A stretch of DNA of 5,025 nucleotides from Spirochaetaceae bacterium. Lineage in GTDB: Bacteria > Spirochaetota > Spirochaetia > SZUA-6 > RPPD01. The first letter of the stretch is position 1. Each line of letters starts with the position of its first letter. The notes under the pieces are model-generated. The model saw only the letters and a program-made list of their open reading frames with translations. It was not told the DNA's origin and did no database searches. The translations under genes and the position numbers were made by a program. The stretch is from contig RPPD01000209.1 of NCBI GenBank assembly GCA_003818675.1, positions 1-5,025 on the forward strand. Direction: 5' to 3'. Positions 1-5,025 of this stretch are shown here, one piece after another.

Positions 1-1021
1 ACCTGGCAACCCAGTCGTCTCCGAAACTTTCATCTGTGCCAAAGGACCATTCCCAGTTGCCGTTTGGCTTGTACCAGTCAGCGGCATCAAACATATTGGT
101 CTGGTAGATGATTGGCAGATAAAGTGCGAGTTTGAGTTTGTCAAACGTGAATACAGGTGCCAAAACCGCCTTGGCGTATGTTTGTTCACCTATTGTAACA
201 GTGCCTATTTCCATACCCATAATTTCACGAAGGGATTTTACCCATTCAGGCTCTTCTGTTGCAGCTTGTGCTGTCTGTGTATCTGTTGCAGGAGTTGTCC
301 CCGGTGTTGTGGATGTATCCGAGGCAGTCTGCGGGCCAGTGTGGCCTGGAACCTTTGTGGGATCGAGTTTTATAAAATCAAGTCCGCGCTTGAAACCATT
401 GCGCACTGCATCGGACATGACGAGTGCCTTGAAATCTGCGGCCGCAGTGTCTACCCACTGGCCTGTCTTGAGAACGACATCTCCAATGGCTTTCCCTGCC
501 TCGTCCAACTTGGTCACAAGGACCTCTCCGTCAAAGACAAAGATCTTGGAGGGGAGGAAGCCTTTGGTTTCAGGGTCTACCAGAGACTCTGCACCTGTGT
601 CAGTACCGCGTATGCCGCAGACAGCAGTGCGTGTGCGGAACTGGTACTGCTCGCCGCTTGCGCCTCTGGCTGCAACCGTGCGGAAGCGGCCCACCTGCAT
701 TTCAAACTCGCTTTTGGCAGCGCCTGATTCTCCCTGGATGGCATTGAGTTTGAAATTGGTGTTCTCGCTTAATTTGATGATGGTTCCATTGGAGAGCTTT
801 ATCTCCATGAAGTCGCGGCTTTCCGTGATAACCGTGGTGCCGATGGGGATCTCGTAACCGATATCAAGTGCCGCACCAGTCACATTCTTCCCATCCGGGA
901 GCACGAGTTTGAGGCCTCCGCTTGCATTTTCAAAAAAGGCGATTACGGGGAGCCCTGCAAACGCCTGAATGCCTGTTGTAAAAAGCAAGGCCAGAAAAAA
1001 GAATAAAAGCAGCTTTCTCAT
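1..1021 (-). CDS. Exported FecR-domain protein, partial (3' end beyond the left edge)
   Basis: 340 complete codons are visible, starting at the ATG at 1021 behind GGAGG (1034..1030, 8-nt spacing). Residues 1-22 form a Sec signal peptide (MRKLLLFFFLALLF..., probable cleavage after A-F-A), so the product is exported. Residues about 35-145 match the FecR domain pattern: a beta-rich region with 'SNGTIIKLSENTNF' (77-90), 'GRFR' (111-114) and the hallmark 'FRTRTAVCGIRGTDTG' (128-143). Residues about 227-257 are a Thr/Ala/Pro-rich linker. The part after it (about 260-340) is rich in aromatic and amphipathic strands, such as 'LKLALYLPIIYQTNMF', and could begin a second, barrel-like domain. In classical FecR this domain senses a receptor across the inner membrane. 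Here there is no cytoplasmic anti-sigma region, so it is not a FecR regulator in the strict sense but a secreted protein using the same fold. It lies 15 bp after the upstream barrel gene and is very probably cotranscribed with it. Exact function unknown. Confidence 0.85.
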   Translation of the reverse strand, partial: MRKLLLFFFLALLFTTGIQAFAGLPVIAFFENASGGLKLVLPDGKNVTGAALDIGYEIPIGTTVITESRDFMEIKLSNGTIIKLSENTNFKLNAIQGESGAAKSEFEMQVGRFRTVAARGASGEQYQFRTRTAVCGIRGTDTGAESLVDPETKGFLPSKIFVFDGEVLVTKLDEAGKAIGDVVLKTGQWVDTAAADFKALVMSDAVRNGFKRGLDFIKLDPTKVPGHTGPQTASDTSTTPGTTPATDTQTAQAATEEPEWVKSLREIMGMEIGTVTIGEQTYAKAVLAPVFTFDKLKLALYLPIIYQTNMFDAADWYKPNGNWEWSFGTDESFGDDWVAR

Positions 1022-1036
1022 TTAACGTTCCTCCAG

Positions 1037-1627
1037 TCAAAAAGGAATGACAACCGCGCTCTCCAGCCCCGAGGTGATCTGCCACGGGTCGCCAGTCGCA
1101 TCCGGTACATACCTGATTTCATATAAAAGTGAAATTATCGCGGGTCCGAAGCGGTAATTGAGTTTGGCAGTGGTGACTGCCCCTTCAGGATCAATGAGGT
1201 CGCCCAAGAAATCACCGCTGATCCCCAGAAGGGTTTTGTCATATACCAAGTCCGCGGAGAATCCAGCGAGAGGGCCTTCCTTGAGGGAAAGCACGCCGCG
1301 AAGGTGCGGATAGTTGAGATAGTTGTCATGGTTGGCCTGGTCAACCTCACCAAAGGGTCCGTCAACATTTACCTGGAACACAAACAGGCCTGCGATCTCG
1401 GTCCCGAGCGAAGCAAACCAGCCAATATAACCAGGGGAGGTGCCAGAGTCCACAAGCGGGTATTTTACCGCGCGCGAGATGTCGTAGGTTGCGTCAAAGT
1501 AAACAGGGATGAAGTTGTCACCGACAAAGCGCAATTGCATGTTGTAAGTGAAAATTTCTACAAGCTTTCCGCCGAATCCCGCCATGCCGCCTGTGGCTTT
1601 TCCCTGGTTTTCCCAGACAAAATCGCC
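1037..1627 (-). pseudogene. C-terminal part of the barrel protein, downstream of the TAG
   Basis: This segment is in the same frame as the upstream part and opens directly after the TAG with 'GDFVWENQGKATGG', then the first Met (1585). From that Met there are 182 codons, ending 'VVIPF'. The Met has no convincing ribosome-binding site (AGGCGG lies about 1 nt away) and no signal peptide. An independent product would therefore stay in the cytoplasm and is unlikely to be functional. Its strand pattern, for example 'MQLRFVGDNFIPVYFDATYD' and 'TTAKLNYRFGPAIISLLYEI', belongs to the same barrel. Confidence 0.6.
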
Positions 1628-2416
1628 CTAGAGGGCAAAGGTGACGGGCGCTTCTGTCAGAATCGGAAGTTTGAGGTCAATGCCGAATGCGTCTGCGTAA
1701 GCGCTGCCCGCATCAGCCACTCCCTGTGTGGCAGCCCAGCCATCATAAACATACATGAACGGATCCTGGTCCATGGCATAGGTGACGCCAATCTGCAGAT
1801 TTGGCAGTATGGGGAGGTCCTTTATGAAAACAAGCGGTCTGACATAAAAGCGCGCGCCTACAACGTCAAGCGCGGCGAGGTTTCCGACTACTGTTTCAAA
1901 TCCCAGAAGCGGGAAGCCAAACAGCGCGCCATCCATGTCAAACTCAAGTCCGGATATTCTTGTTTCAGGCAGGAAGAGTGTGTTGGCATAGTTGTTCATT
2001 ATAAACCCGTTTCCCAGGGTCATGTCCTCTACCGCTCCGATTTTCACGAAGATCGGCTCGTGCTTTTTCCCATATCGTATATAGCGGAACATTGGGAGGT
2101 ACAGGTCAAAAAAGGAGTGCTCGTCATCCGGCACCCAGTCCTCGCTTCTGACTTCAAGCTCGCTGTCCACAAACCTGTAGTTTATGTCCATTGCAAGACC
2201 GATCCCGAATTTCCCAAACCCGAAGTCAGGGCGGAGTGAAAGTTTCTGGTATGTTTCGGTTTCACTGAAGGCGGAGTAGCCCAGGGCAAAGCCAAAGGCG
2301 AAGGTGAAACCAGGTTCTGCTCCTGTTGCAGGAGCTGCAGGAGCAGCTTCCTCTGCATTCAGGCTTCCTGTAAATAGAACTATTAATAAAACGATAAATA
2401 GAAGTCTTTTAGTCAT
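1628..2416 (-). CDS. N-terminal part of the interrupted barrel protein (262 aa if TAG stops)
   Basis: This is what the standard code would produce from the barrel gene: a signal peptide plus roughly the first half of the strands, ending '...APVTFAL'. It lacks the terminal Phe signal and about 197 codons. A product truncated like this would probably not assemble in the outer membrane and would be degraded in the periplasm. It is listed separately because an automatic annotation would call it as its own gene. Confidence 0.55.
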   Translation of the reverse strand: MTKRLLFIVLLIVLFTGSLNAEEAAPAAPATGAEPGFTFAFGFALGYSAFSETETYQKLSLRPDFGFGKFGIGLAMDINYRFVDSELEVRSEDWVPDDEHSFFDLYLPMFRYIRYGKKHEPIFVKIGAVEDMTLGNGFIMNNYANTLFLPETRISGLEFDMDGALFGFPLLGFETVVGNLAALDVVGARFYVRPLVFIKDLPILPNLQIGVTYAMDQDPFMYVYDGWAATQGVADAGSAYADAFGIDLKLPILTEAPVTFAL

Positions 2417-2421
2417 CAGAA

Positions 2422-2428
2422 CACCTCC
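2422..2428 (-). promoter_or_regulatory. Ribosome-binding site fixing the barrel gene start
   Basis: GGAGGTG on the minus strand lies 5 nt before the ATG at 2416. It is the strongest Shine-Dalgarno match in the leader and rules in the 2416 start over the upstream ATG at 2464. No convincing sigma70 promoter was found upstream on this strand; a TATAAA (2444..2439) exists but lacks a clear -35 partner. Confidence 0.7.
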
Positions 2429-2490
2429 ATAGGGGAATTTTATACCTTTTGGAGAAAAAAACAAGCTTTTCGTAAAATTGCTTCTTGTCT

Positions 2491-2520
2491 TTGATTTTCT
2501 GAAACCTTTTCCTGTATAAT
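2491..2520 (+). promoter_or_regulatory. Sigma70-like promoter for the sigma/anti-sigma operon
   Basis: TTGATT at 2491-2496 and a perfect TATAAT at 2515-2520 are separated by 18 bp. Transcription would start near 2527, giving a leader of about 38 nt to the TTG start codon at 2565. Position and match quality fit a basal promoter for the rightward operon. Not experimentally shown. Confidence 0.6.
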
Positions 2521-2525
2521 GAGTA
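2500..2525 (+). promoter_or_regulatory. Candidate ECF-sigma promoter (autoregulation)
   Basis: TGAAAC at 2500-2505 is followed after 16 bp by AGTA (2522-2525). The Bacillus sigma-W type ECF consensus is TGAAAC-N16-CGTA, so seven of the eight main consensus bases combined match (only the C is A). ECF sigma factors commonly transcribe their own operon from such a site, and this one lies directly upstream of one. It is interleaved with the sigma70-like promoter, so the two would compete or give basal plus induced expression. The actual consensus of this sigma factor is unknown, so the match is suggestive only. Confidence 0.4.
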
Positions 2526-2530
2526 TACAG
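2512..2530. repeat. Perfect 7-bp inverted repeat over the -10 region (candidate operator)
   Basis: CTGTATA (2512-2518) and TATACAG (2524-2530) are exact reverse complements separated by ATGAG. The dyad covers the TATAAT box and the predicted start point, which is a typical position for a repressor site. It resembles the ends of a LexA box (CTGT...ACAG) but is 19 bp long rather than 16, so it is not a LexA site by the usual rule. Part of the symmetry comes from AT-rich promoter bases and may be accidental. Confidence 0.35.
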
Positions 2531-2564
2531 ATTATAAGAATACTGATCCGGAAAGGCGTTCCTA

Positions 2565-3170
2565 TTGAGTGAACTCCCGAAAAATGGAAAAACCTCCCTG
2601 TTCGCAGAAAAAGATGCCCATGTTTTGGCCGCTGTACAGGAAACGCTTAGGGGAAATAGCGATGCATTTCAAGTCATCGTAAGACATCTGACACCGCTCC
2701 TGTACTCCATTTGCAGCCGGATGCTTGGTGACAGAAACGATGCCGAGGAGGCTGTGCAGGAGATATTCCTGAAGGTCTATCGCTCGCTTTCTTCATTTCG
2801 AATAGGAAAACGCTTCCTTCCCTGGGTTTATACCATTGCCCTGAATCACTTGAGGACGTTGTACCGTAAAAAAAAGCTCAAGCACCGGGCTCTGGAACTA
2901 TTAAAACACCAGGCGATCATTCAGAATCAGTCCTACATGAATTACCCTGATCCGGGTGAAGGATTGGCCATGGCTGAGGCCGAGAAGGCCGCCTTTGGCA
3001 GTCTTCAGCTACTCAGGCCCGAGTACCGGGAAGTCTTTGTACTAAGGGCGATTGAGGATTATTCGGTCAGGGATGTTTCCGAGATTATGGGAATCCCGGA
3101 AAATACTGTAAAAACGTTTTATCACAGGGCCAGACAGGAGCTTGCAGAAATTATTTCCGTGGAAAAGTGA
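2565..3170 (+). CDS. ECF-type RNA polymerase sigma factor
   Basis: 201 residues, a normal length for an extracytoplasmic-function sigma factor. It directs RNA polymerase to a dedicated promoter set. Sigma region 2 spans about 27-103, with 'DAEEAVQEIFLKVYRSL' (59-75) for core and -10 contacts and 'RFLPWVYTIALNHLRTLYRK' (83-102). A variable linker follows (103-138), then region 4 at about 140-196, containing 'LRPEYREVFVLRAIEDYSV' and a helix-turn-helix 'VSEIMGIPENTVKTFYHRAR' (171-190) for -35 recognition. Regions 1 and 3 are absent, as expected for the class. The start is TTG at 2565, supported by GGAAAGG (2550-2556, 8 nt away); the first internal Met lies inside region 2 and cannot be the start. 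The weak start codon may keep sigma below its anti-sigma factor. The gene sits 43 bp before the anti-sigma gene and is its likely partner. The stimulus and regulon are unknown. Confidence 0.95.
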   Translation: MSELPKNGKTSLFAEKDAHVLAAVQETLRGNSDAFQVIVRHLTPLLYSICSRMLGDRNDAEEAVQEIFLKVYRSLSSFRIGKRFLPWVYTIALNHLRTLYRKKKLKHRALELLKHQAIIQNQSYMNYPDPGEGLAMAEAEKAAFGSLQLLRPEYREVFVLRAIEDYSVRDVSEIMGIPENTVKTFYHRARQELAEIISVEK

Positions 3171-3213
3171 AACCAAAAGGTTCCAGCCGGGTATAGTGTG
3201 ACAGGAGAGCATC

Positions 3214-3822
3214 ATGAATTGCAAAGAATGGAAACAGCAGTTTAACGCATGGCTTCATGGCGAGTGGGTGTGTTCGGAAAATAAAATCGAACTGCCGGCA
3301 GAGCTTGTTGTCCATGCCGAATCATGTACACATTGCAGTTTTACGCTTGCGCAATTGCATTCACTTGAAAACAGACAGGTCAGCCTGCAGATTCCTGATG
3401 AATCCCTGGCCGACAGGATCAGCGCAAGACTGCACCCAATTCTGGGTAAAAAACCGCAGTCAGTGCGTACATTTGGGCCGGTTCTTGTTTTTGCCGGCAT
3501 TGCAGCTGCCCTGACAGTAATGGTGTTTACGCTGCTGTTTTTCCAGCCGGAAAATACCACAATAACGGTCAGATTTACGCTCACGGCACCCGGTGCACAG
3601 CAAGTCTCGGTTGTGGGGGACTGGAACGGGTGGGACCCGGCAACGCATGTGCTTTCAGACCCGAATAATGACGGAGTATGGGAGGTGGAGATACCTCTAC
3701 AGCGGAACAAGGAATACCGGTATCAGTTCAATATAAATGGGGATCTCTGGATCCCCGATCCTGGATCATCCCTGCAGGTTGACGACGGATTCGGCGGAAA
3801 AAATTCCGTGCTCGGGATTTGA
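3214..3822 (+). CDS. Membrane anti-sigma factor with zinc motif and external glycogen-binding-like (CBM48) domain
   Basis: 202 residues, ATG at 3214 with AGGAG (3203-3207) 6 nt upstream. Three parts are visible. (1) A cytoplasmic N-terminus with the zinc anti-sigma (ZAS/zf-HC2) motif HAESCTHC, H34-x3-C38-x2-C41, with C3 in a typical upstream position; this part would bind the ECF factor encoded just before. (2) One transmembrane helix, about 87-110 ('VLVFAGIAAALTVMVFTLLF'). (3) A periplasmic domain, about 116-202, matching the AMPK-beta/isoamylase early-set glycogen-binding fold: 'VSVVGDWNGWDP' (131-142), 'DGVWEVEIPL' (153-162), 'YRYQFNINGDLWIPDP' (168-183) and 'NSVL' near the end. The two carbohydrate-stacking Trp of the AMPK family appear to be present (W140 and W179), while the usual Lys is Gln (Q171). 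Topology places the sensor outside the inner membrane. I infer glycan or envelope sensing with release of sigma; no ligand can be named, and the domain could instead only hold a protein partner. Confidence 0.88.
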   Translation: MNCKEWKQQFNAWLHGEWVCSENKIELPAELVVHAESCTHCSFTLAQLHSLENRQVSLQIPDESLADRISARLHPILGKKPQSVRTFGPVLVFAGIAAALTVMVFTLLFFQPENTTITVRFTLTAPGAQQVSVVGDWNGWDPATHVLSDPNNDGVWEVEIPLQRNKEYRYQFNINGDLWIPDPGSSLQVDDGFGGKNSVLGI

Positions 3823-3851
3823 CGCCACAGAAGATTTTTTCGGAGGTTGCT

Positions 3852-4418
3852 ATGAGCAGGAAAATCGGGGTAATTATTATGGGCACAATTCTGATGTTTG
3901 GCTTTGGTTCAGCGAATATCCATGCCGAGGAAGATGGATTTCTCCATCGTCTCCAGCGGGAAATGAAAGTGCTTGGGTGGAATAATGAAGAACTCGGCGG
4001 ATTCATGTACGCCGCACAGGAGATGAGCTGGAATGGGGTTGAAAACGGTGATCCGGAAATGGTAGCGCTCGCACTTCACTATTGCCGGCAAAATCAGGTT
4101 GCGTTTCAGGCGCAGGATAGGGTGCAGCTCGCCTTTAATCTGGCTGCGATGGGCATTGAAATGGAAGCGCTGGGATTTGCACGAAGGAATATTACCATCA
4201 CGGCTATCGGCGTGAGCCGGGAAGTTGGTGAAGCCCTGAAAGCAAGGACAAATGCAGACAACACAACCGGCAAGGGAGATCTTATCCGCGACAGGATCAG
4301 GGACCAGCTTTGCACGGAAGGGCTTCAGGAAAACCAGGAGAGAATTATGGAACGCCTTACCAACAGGGTGAGGGAGGGAGAACGCAGCGGGAACCGTCGT
4401 GCCGCGGGCGCCCATTAA
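3852..4418 (+). CDS. Small exported helical protein of unknown function, third gene of the sigma operon
   Basis: 188 residues. The start is ATG at 3852, chosen for the GGAGG (3842-3846) 5 nt upstream and because it opens directly into a signal peptide (MSRKIGVIIMGTILMFGFGS, cleavage after NIHA). A TTG at 3819, overlapping the anti-sigma stop, is in frame but lacks these supports. The gap to the anti-sigma gene is 29 bp, so cotranscription is likely. The mature part (26-188) looks mostly alpha-helical: residues 30-60 and 68-110 form amphipathic helices rich in Met, Gln and Ala, and the last 50 residues (140-188) are very charged, mainly Arg/Glu, and may be a coiled coil or nucleic-acid- or lipid-interacting tail. 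It has no family motif I recognise and no LTxxQ motif of the CpxP/Spy type. Its position suggests a periplasmic partner or modulator of the anti-sigma sensor, which is inference only. Confidence 0.85.
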   Translation: MSRKIGVIIMGTILMFGFGSANIHAEEDGFLHRLQREMKVLGWNNEELGGFMYAAQEMSWNGVENGDPEMVALALHYCRQNQVAFQAQDRVQLAFNLAAMGIEMEALGFARRNITITAIGVSREVGEALKARTNADNTTGKGDLIRDRIRDQLCTEGLQENQERIMERLTNRVREGERSGNRRAAGAH

Positions 4419-4433
4419 AAGGCAGTGAACCAG

Positions 4434-4478
4434 GTTTGATTAGCCCTGATCAAACTGTCGCGGGAAGCCGCGGCGGCT
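4434..4478. repeat. Short nested inverted repeats in the intergenic region
   Basis: GTTTGAT (4434-4440) pairs with ATCAAAC (4449-4455) around an 8-nt loop. A GC-rich stretch follows that can fold two mutually exclusive ways: CGCGG (4459-4463) with CCGCG (4468-4472), or AGCCG (4466-4470) with CGGCT (4474-4478). No T-run follows, so these are not classical terminators. They may be chance, or part of an mRNA 3' structure after the helical-protein gene. The whole gap 4419-4561 has no credible gene. Confidence 0.3.
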
Positions 4479-4500
4479 ACGGGGATCACGGGTTTTGGAA

Positions 4501-4548
4501 AGGTATTTCAGGCCATGCGGCCTGAAATACCTGTATTAATTTATTTTC
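4501..4548 (+). terminator. Strong hairpin with T-rich tail, probable terminator of the sigma operon
   Basis: AGGTATTTCAGGCC (4501-4514) and GGCCTGAAATACCT (4519-4532) are a perfect 14-bp stem closed by the 4-nt loop ATGC. The following bases (4533-4548) are T-rich but interrupted by A, so termination may be incomplete and could allow partial read-through into the next gene, whose start codon is only 30 nt after the stem. The stem is almost symmetric and could work in either direction, but no minus-strand gene ends here. Confidence 0.7.
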
Positions 4549-4561
4549 ATTCAGGAGTTCT

Positions 4562-5025
4562 GTGAAGAAAATTGTTTTGATTTTGACATGCTTTTTTATT
4601 TTCTCCATCATTCCGGCATTTTCGCAGGAAAACATCCAGGATATACTATCCAAAAGTAACTTCATCGAGACTGAAAAATCCGAAATCACTTCCTTTTTTG
4701 CGTCAATAGAAAAGGATGGTATTCCTTCTCGCTTTCTTCTTCCGAGGCTTGAGGAAGGCATGGCAAAGAAGATGCCGTTTCAAAAAATAATGACTGTCCT
4801 GGAAAATGAGGCAACAGCTCTTAAGCGGGCACAGGTGGTTCTGCTTGAGGCCGTTCCTTCATTCTCCTTTATGCAGGAAGAGGCAGTCTGGATGCATACA
4901 GCACTTCTTTTCAACAAAAAGGTCCCGGAATCAGGCATTCGTATGGTGGTCGGGGCCAGTGCAACACGGTGGAAAGATTTCAGGTTGGCGACTGAACTGT
5001 ATTTTTCCCTCGTTCAATGGGGAAT
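4562..5025 (+). CDS. Exported protein of unknown function, partial (3' end beyond the right edge)
   Basis: 154 complete codons and two bases of the next are visible. The start is GTG at 4562 with AGGAG (4553-4557) 4 nt upstream. It is supported by an immediate signal peptide (MKKIVLILTCFFIFSIIPAF, cleavage after AFS/QE). The Cys at position 10 lies inside the hydrophobic core and lacks a proper lipobox, so it is not a lipoprotein by this evidence. The mature part is predicted helical: an opening helix at 24-52, then 'GIPSRFLLPRLEEGMAKKMP' (53-72), a pattern of a Gly-Ile-Pro turn and 'EGxAK' that suggests repeated helix-turn-helix units, and later 'GIRMVVGASATRWKDF' (125-140). I do not recognise the family. 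It follows a hairpin, so it may have its own promoter or depend on read-through from the sigma operon. Like the preceding gene, it encodes an exported helical protein, which may mean related roles. Confidence 0.8.
   Translation, partial: MKKIVLILTCFFIFSIIPAFSQENIQDILSKSNFIETEKSEITSFFASIEKDGIPSRFLLPRLEEGMAKKMPFQKIMTVLENEATALKRAQVVLLEAVPSFSFMQEEAVWMHTALLFNKKVPESGIRMVVGASATRWKDFRLATELYFSLVQWG

Larger units (their letters stand above)
1037..2416 (-). pseudogene. Outer-membrane beta-barrel protein gene interrupted by one in-frame TAG
   Basis: Read straight through, this is a 459-codon gene with one internal stop, TAG at 1630..1628 (codon 263), and a normal TGA at 1039..1037. The start is the ATG at 2416, chosen because GGAGGTG (2428..2422) sits 5 nt upstream and a clean signal peptide follows (MTKRLLFIVLLIVLF..., cleavage near LNA/EE). 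An ATG at 2464 would add 16 unlikely residues. After an Ala/Pro-rich stretch (22-35), the protein is made of alternating aromatic/aliphatic strands typical of a beta-barrel, with 'LGNGFIMNNYANTLFLPETR' around 134-153. It ends '...SAVVIPF'; a C-terminal Phe is the usual BAM recognition signal. The barrel pattern continues without interruption across the TAG ('VTFAL * GDFVWEN'). A single CAG-to-TAG transition from Gln would explain it. It could be a recent nonsense mutation, a sequence error, suppression or readthrough, or a genome in which TAG is a sense codon; the window cannot decide. The transported substrate is unknown. Confidence 0.7.

Noticed and set aside
132..857. Plus-strand open frame of 241 codons opposite the FecR-domain gene
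   Set aside because: Low-complexity Ser/Val/Pro composition is the mirror of the FecR codons. The minus strand carries the clear FecR motif and signal peptide.
1304..2239. Plus-strand open frame of 311 codons opposite the barrel gene
   Set aside because: It has no ribosome-binding site or recognisable domain, while the minus strand has a signal peptide, strong ribosome-binding site, barrel pattern and terminal Phe. It is an antisense shadow, though longer than either half of the interrupted gene, so an automatic caller could pick it wrongly.
2439..2467. Sigma70 promoter for the minus-strand barrel gene
   Set aside because: TATAAA is present at 2444..2439 but the bases at 16-18 bp spacing show no good -35 hexamer. 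Too weak to list as a feature.
2512..2530. LexA (SOS) box
   Set aside because: The ends CTGT...ACAG match, but the total length is 19 bp instead of 16 (CTGT-N8-ACAG), so it does not satisfy the usual spacing.
3909..4415. Minus-strand open frame of 168 codons opposite the exported helical protein gene
   Set aside because: No ribosome-binding site and no domain; the plus-strand frame has GGAGG, a signal peptide and operon context.
1..5025. CRISPR arrays, tRNA/rRNA genes, insertion sequences, riboswitches
   Set aside because: No regularly spaced direct repeats, cloverleaf sequence, transposase-like frame or terminal inverted repeats of a mobile element were seen on either strand.

Overview
The window reads as a stretch of chromosome from a Gram-negative, two-membrane bacterium of medium GC content. 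Four products carry Sec-type signal peptides. One of these is a predicted outer-membrane beta-barrel ending in Phe, and another is an exported FecR-domain protein. The barrel plus exported FecR-domain pairing made me think of Spirochaetota, but this is a weak inference; no rRNA, tRNA or marker gene fixes the taxonomy.

Left half, minus strand (about 2416 down to 1): a two-gene unit. The upstream gene (2416..1037) encodes an exported beta-barrel protein of 459 codons, interrupted by one in-frame TAG at 1630..1628. There is no frameshift, and the barrel-like sequence continues to a terminal Phe. Fifteen bases further on, behind a good ribosome-binding site, starts an exported FecR-domain protein (1021..1) that runs off the left edge.

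Centre (2417-2564): a 148-bp divergent intergenic region. For the rightward genes it holds a sigma70-like promoter (TTGATT-N18-TATAAT). Interleaved with this is a match to the ECF sigma-W type consensus (TGAAAC-N16-aGTA), and a perfect 7-bp inverted repeat (CTGTATA-N5-TATACAG) covers the -10 region.

Right half, plus strand: an ECF sigma factor (TTG start, 2565-3170), then a membrane anti-sigma factor (3214-3822). The anti-sigma factor has an N-terminal HxxxCxxC zinc motif, one transmembrane helix and a C-terminal glycogen-binding (CBM48/AMPK-beta-like) domain placed outside the inner membrane. Next comes a small exported helical protein of unknown function (3852-4418), a strong 14-bp-stem hairpin (4501-4532) and the start of another exported protein of unknown function (4562 to the right edge).

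Working model (inference): the anti-sigma factor holds the sigma factor at the membrane and its periplasmic carbohydrate-binding-like domain senses a glycan or another envelope ligand. Release of sigma then drives its own operon through the ECF-like promoter, and perhaps envelope genes nearby. The two most notable points are this sensor architecture and the single amber codon inside an otherwise intact outer-membrane gene.
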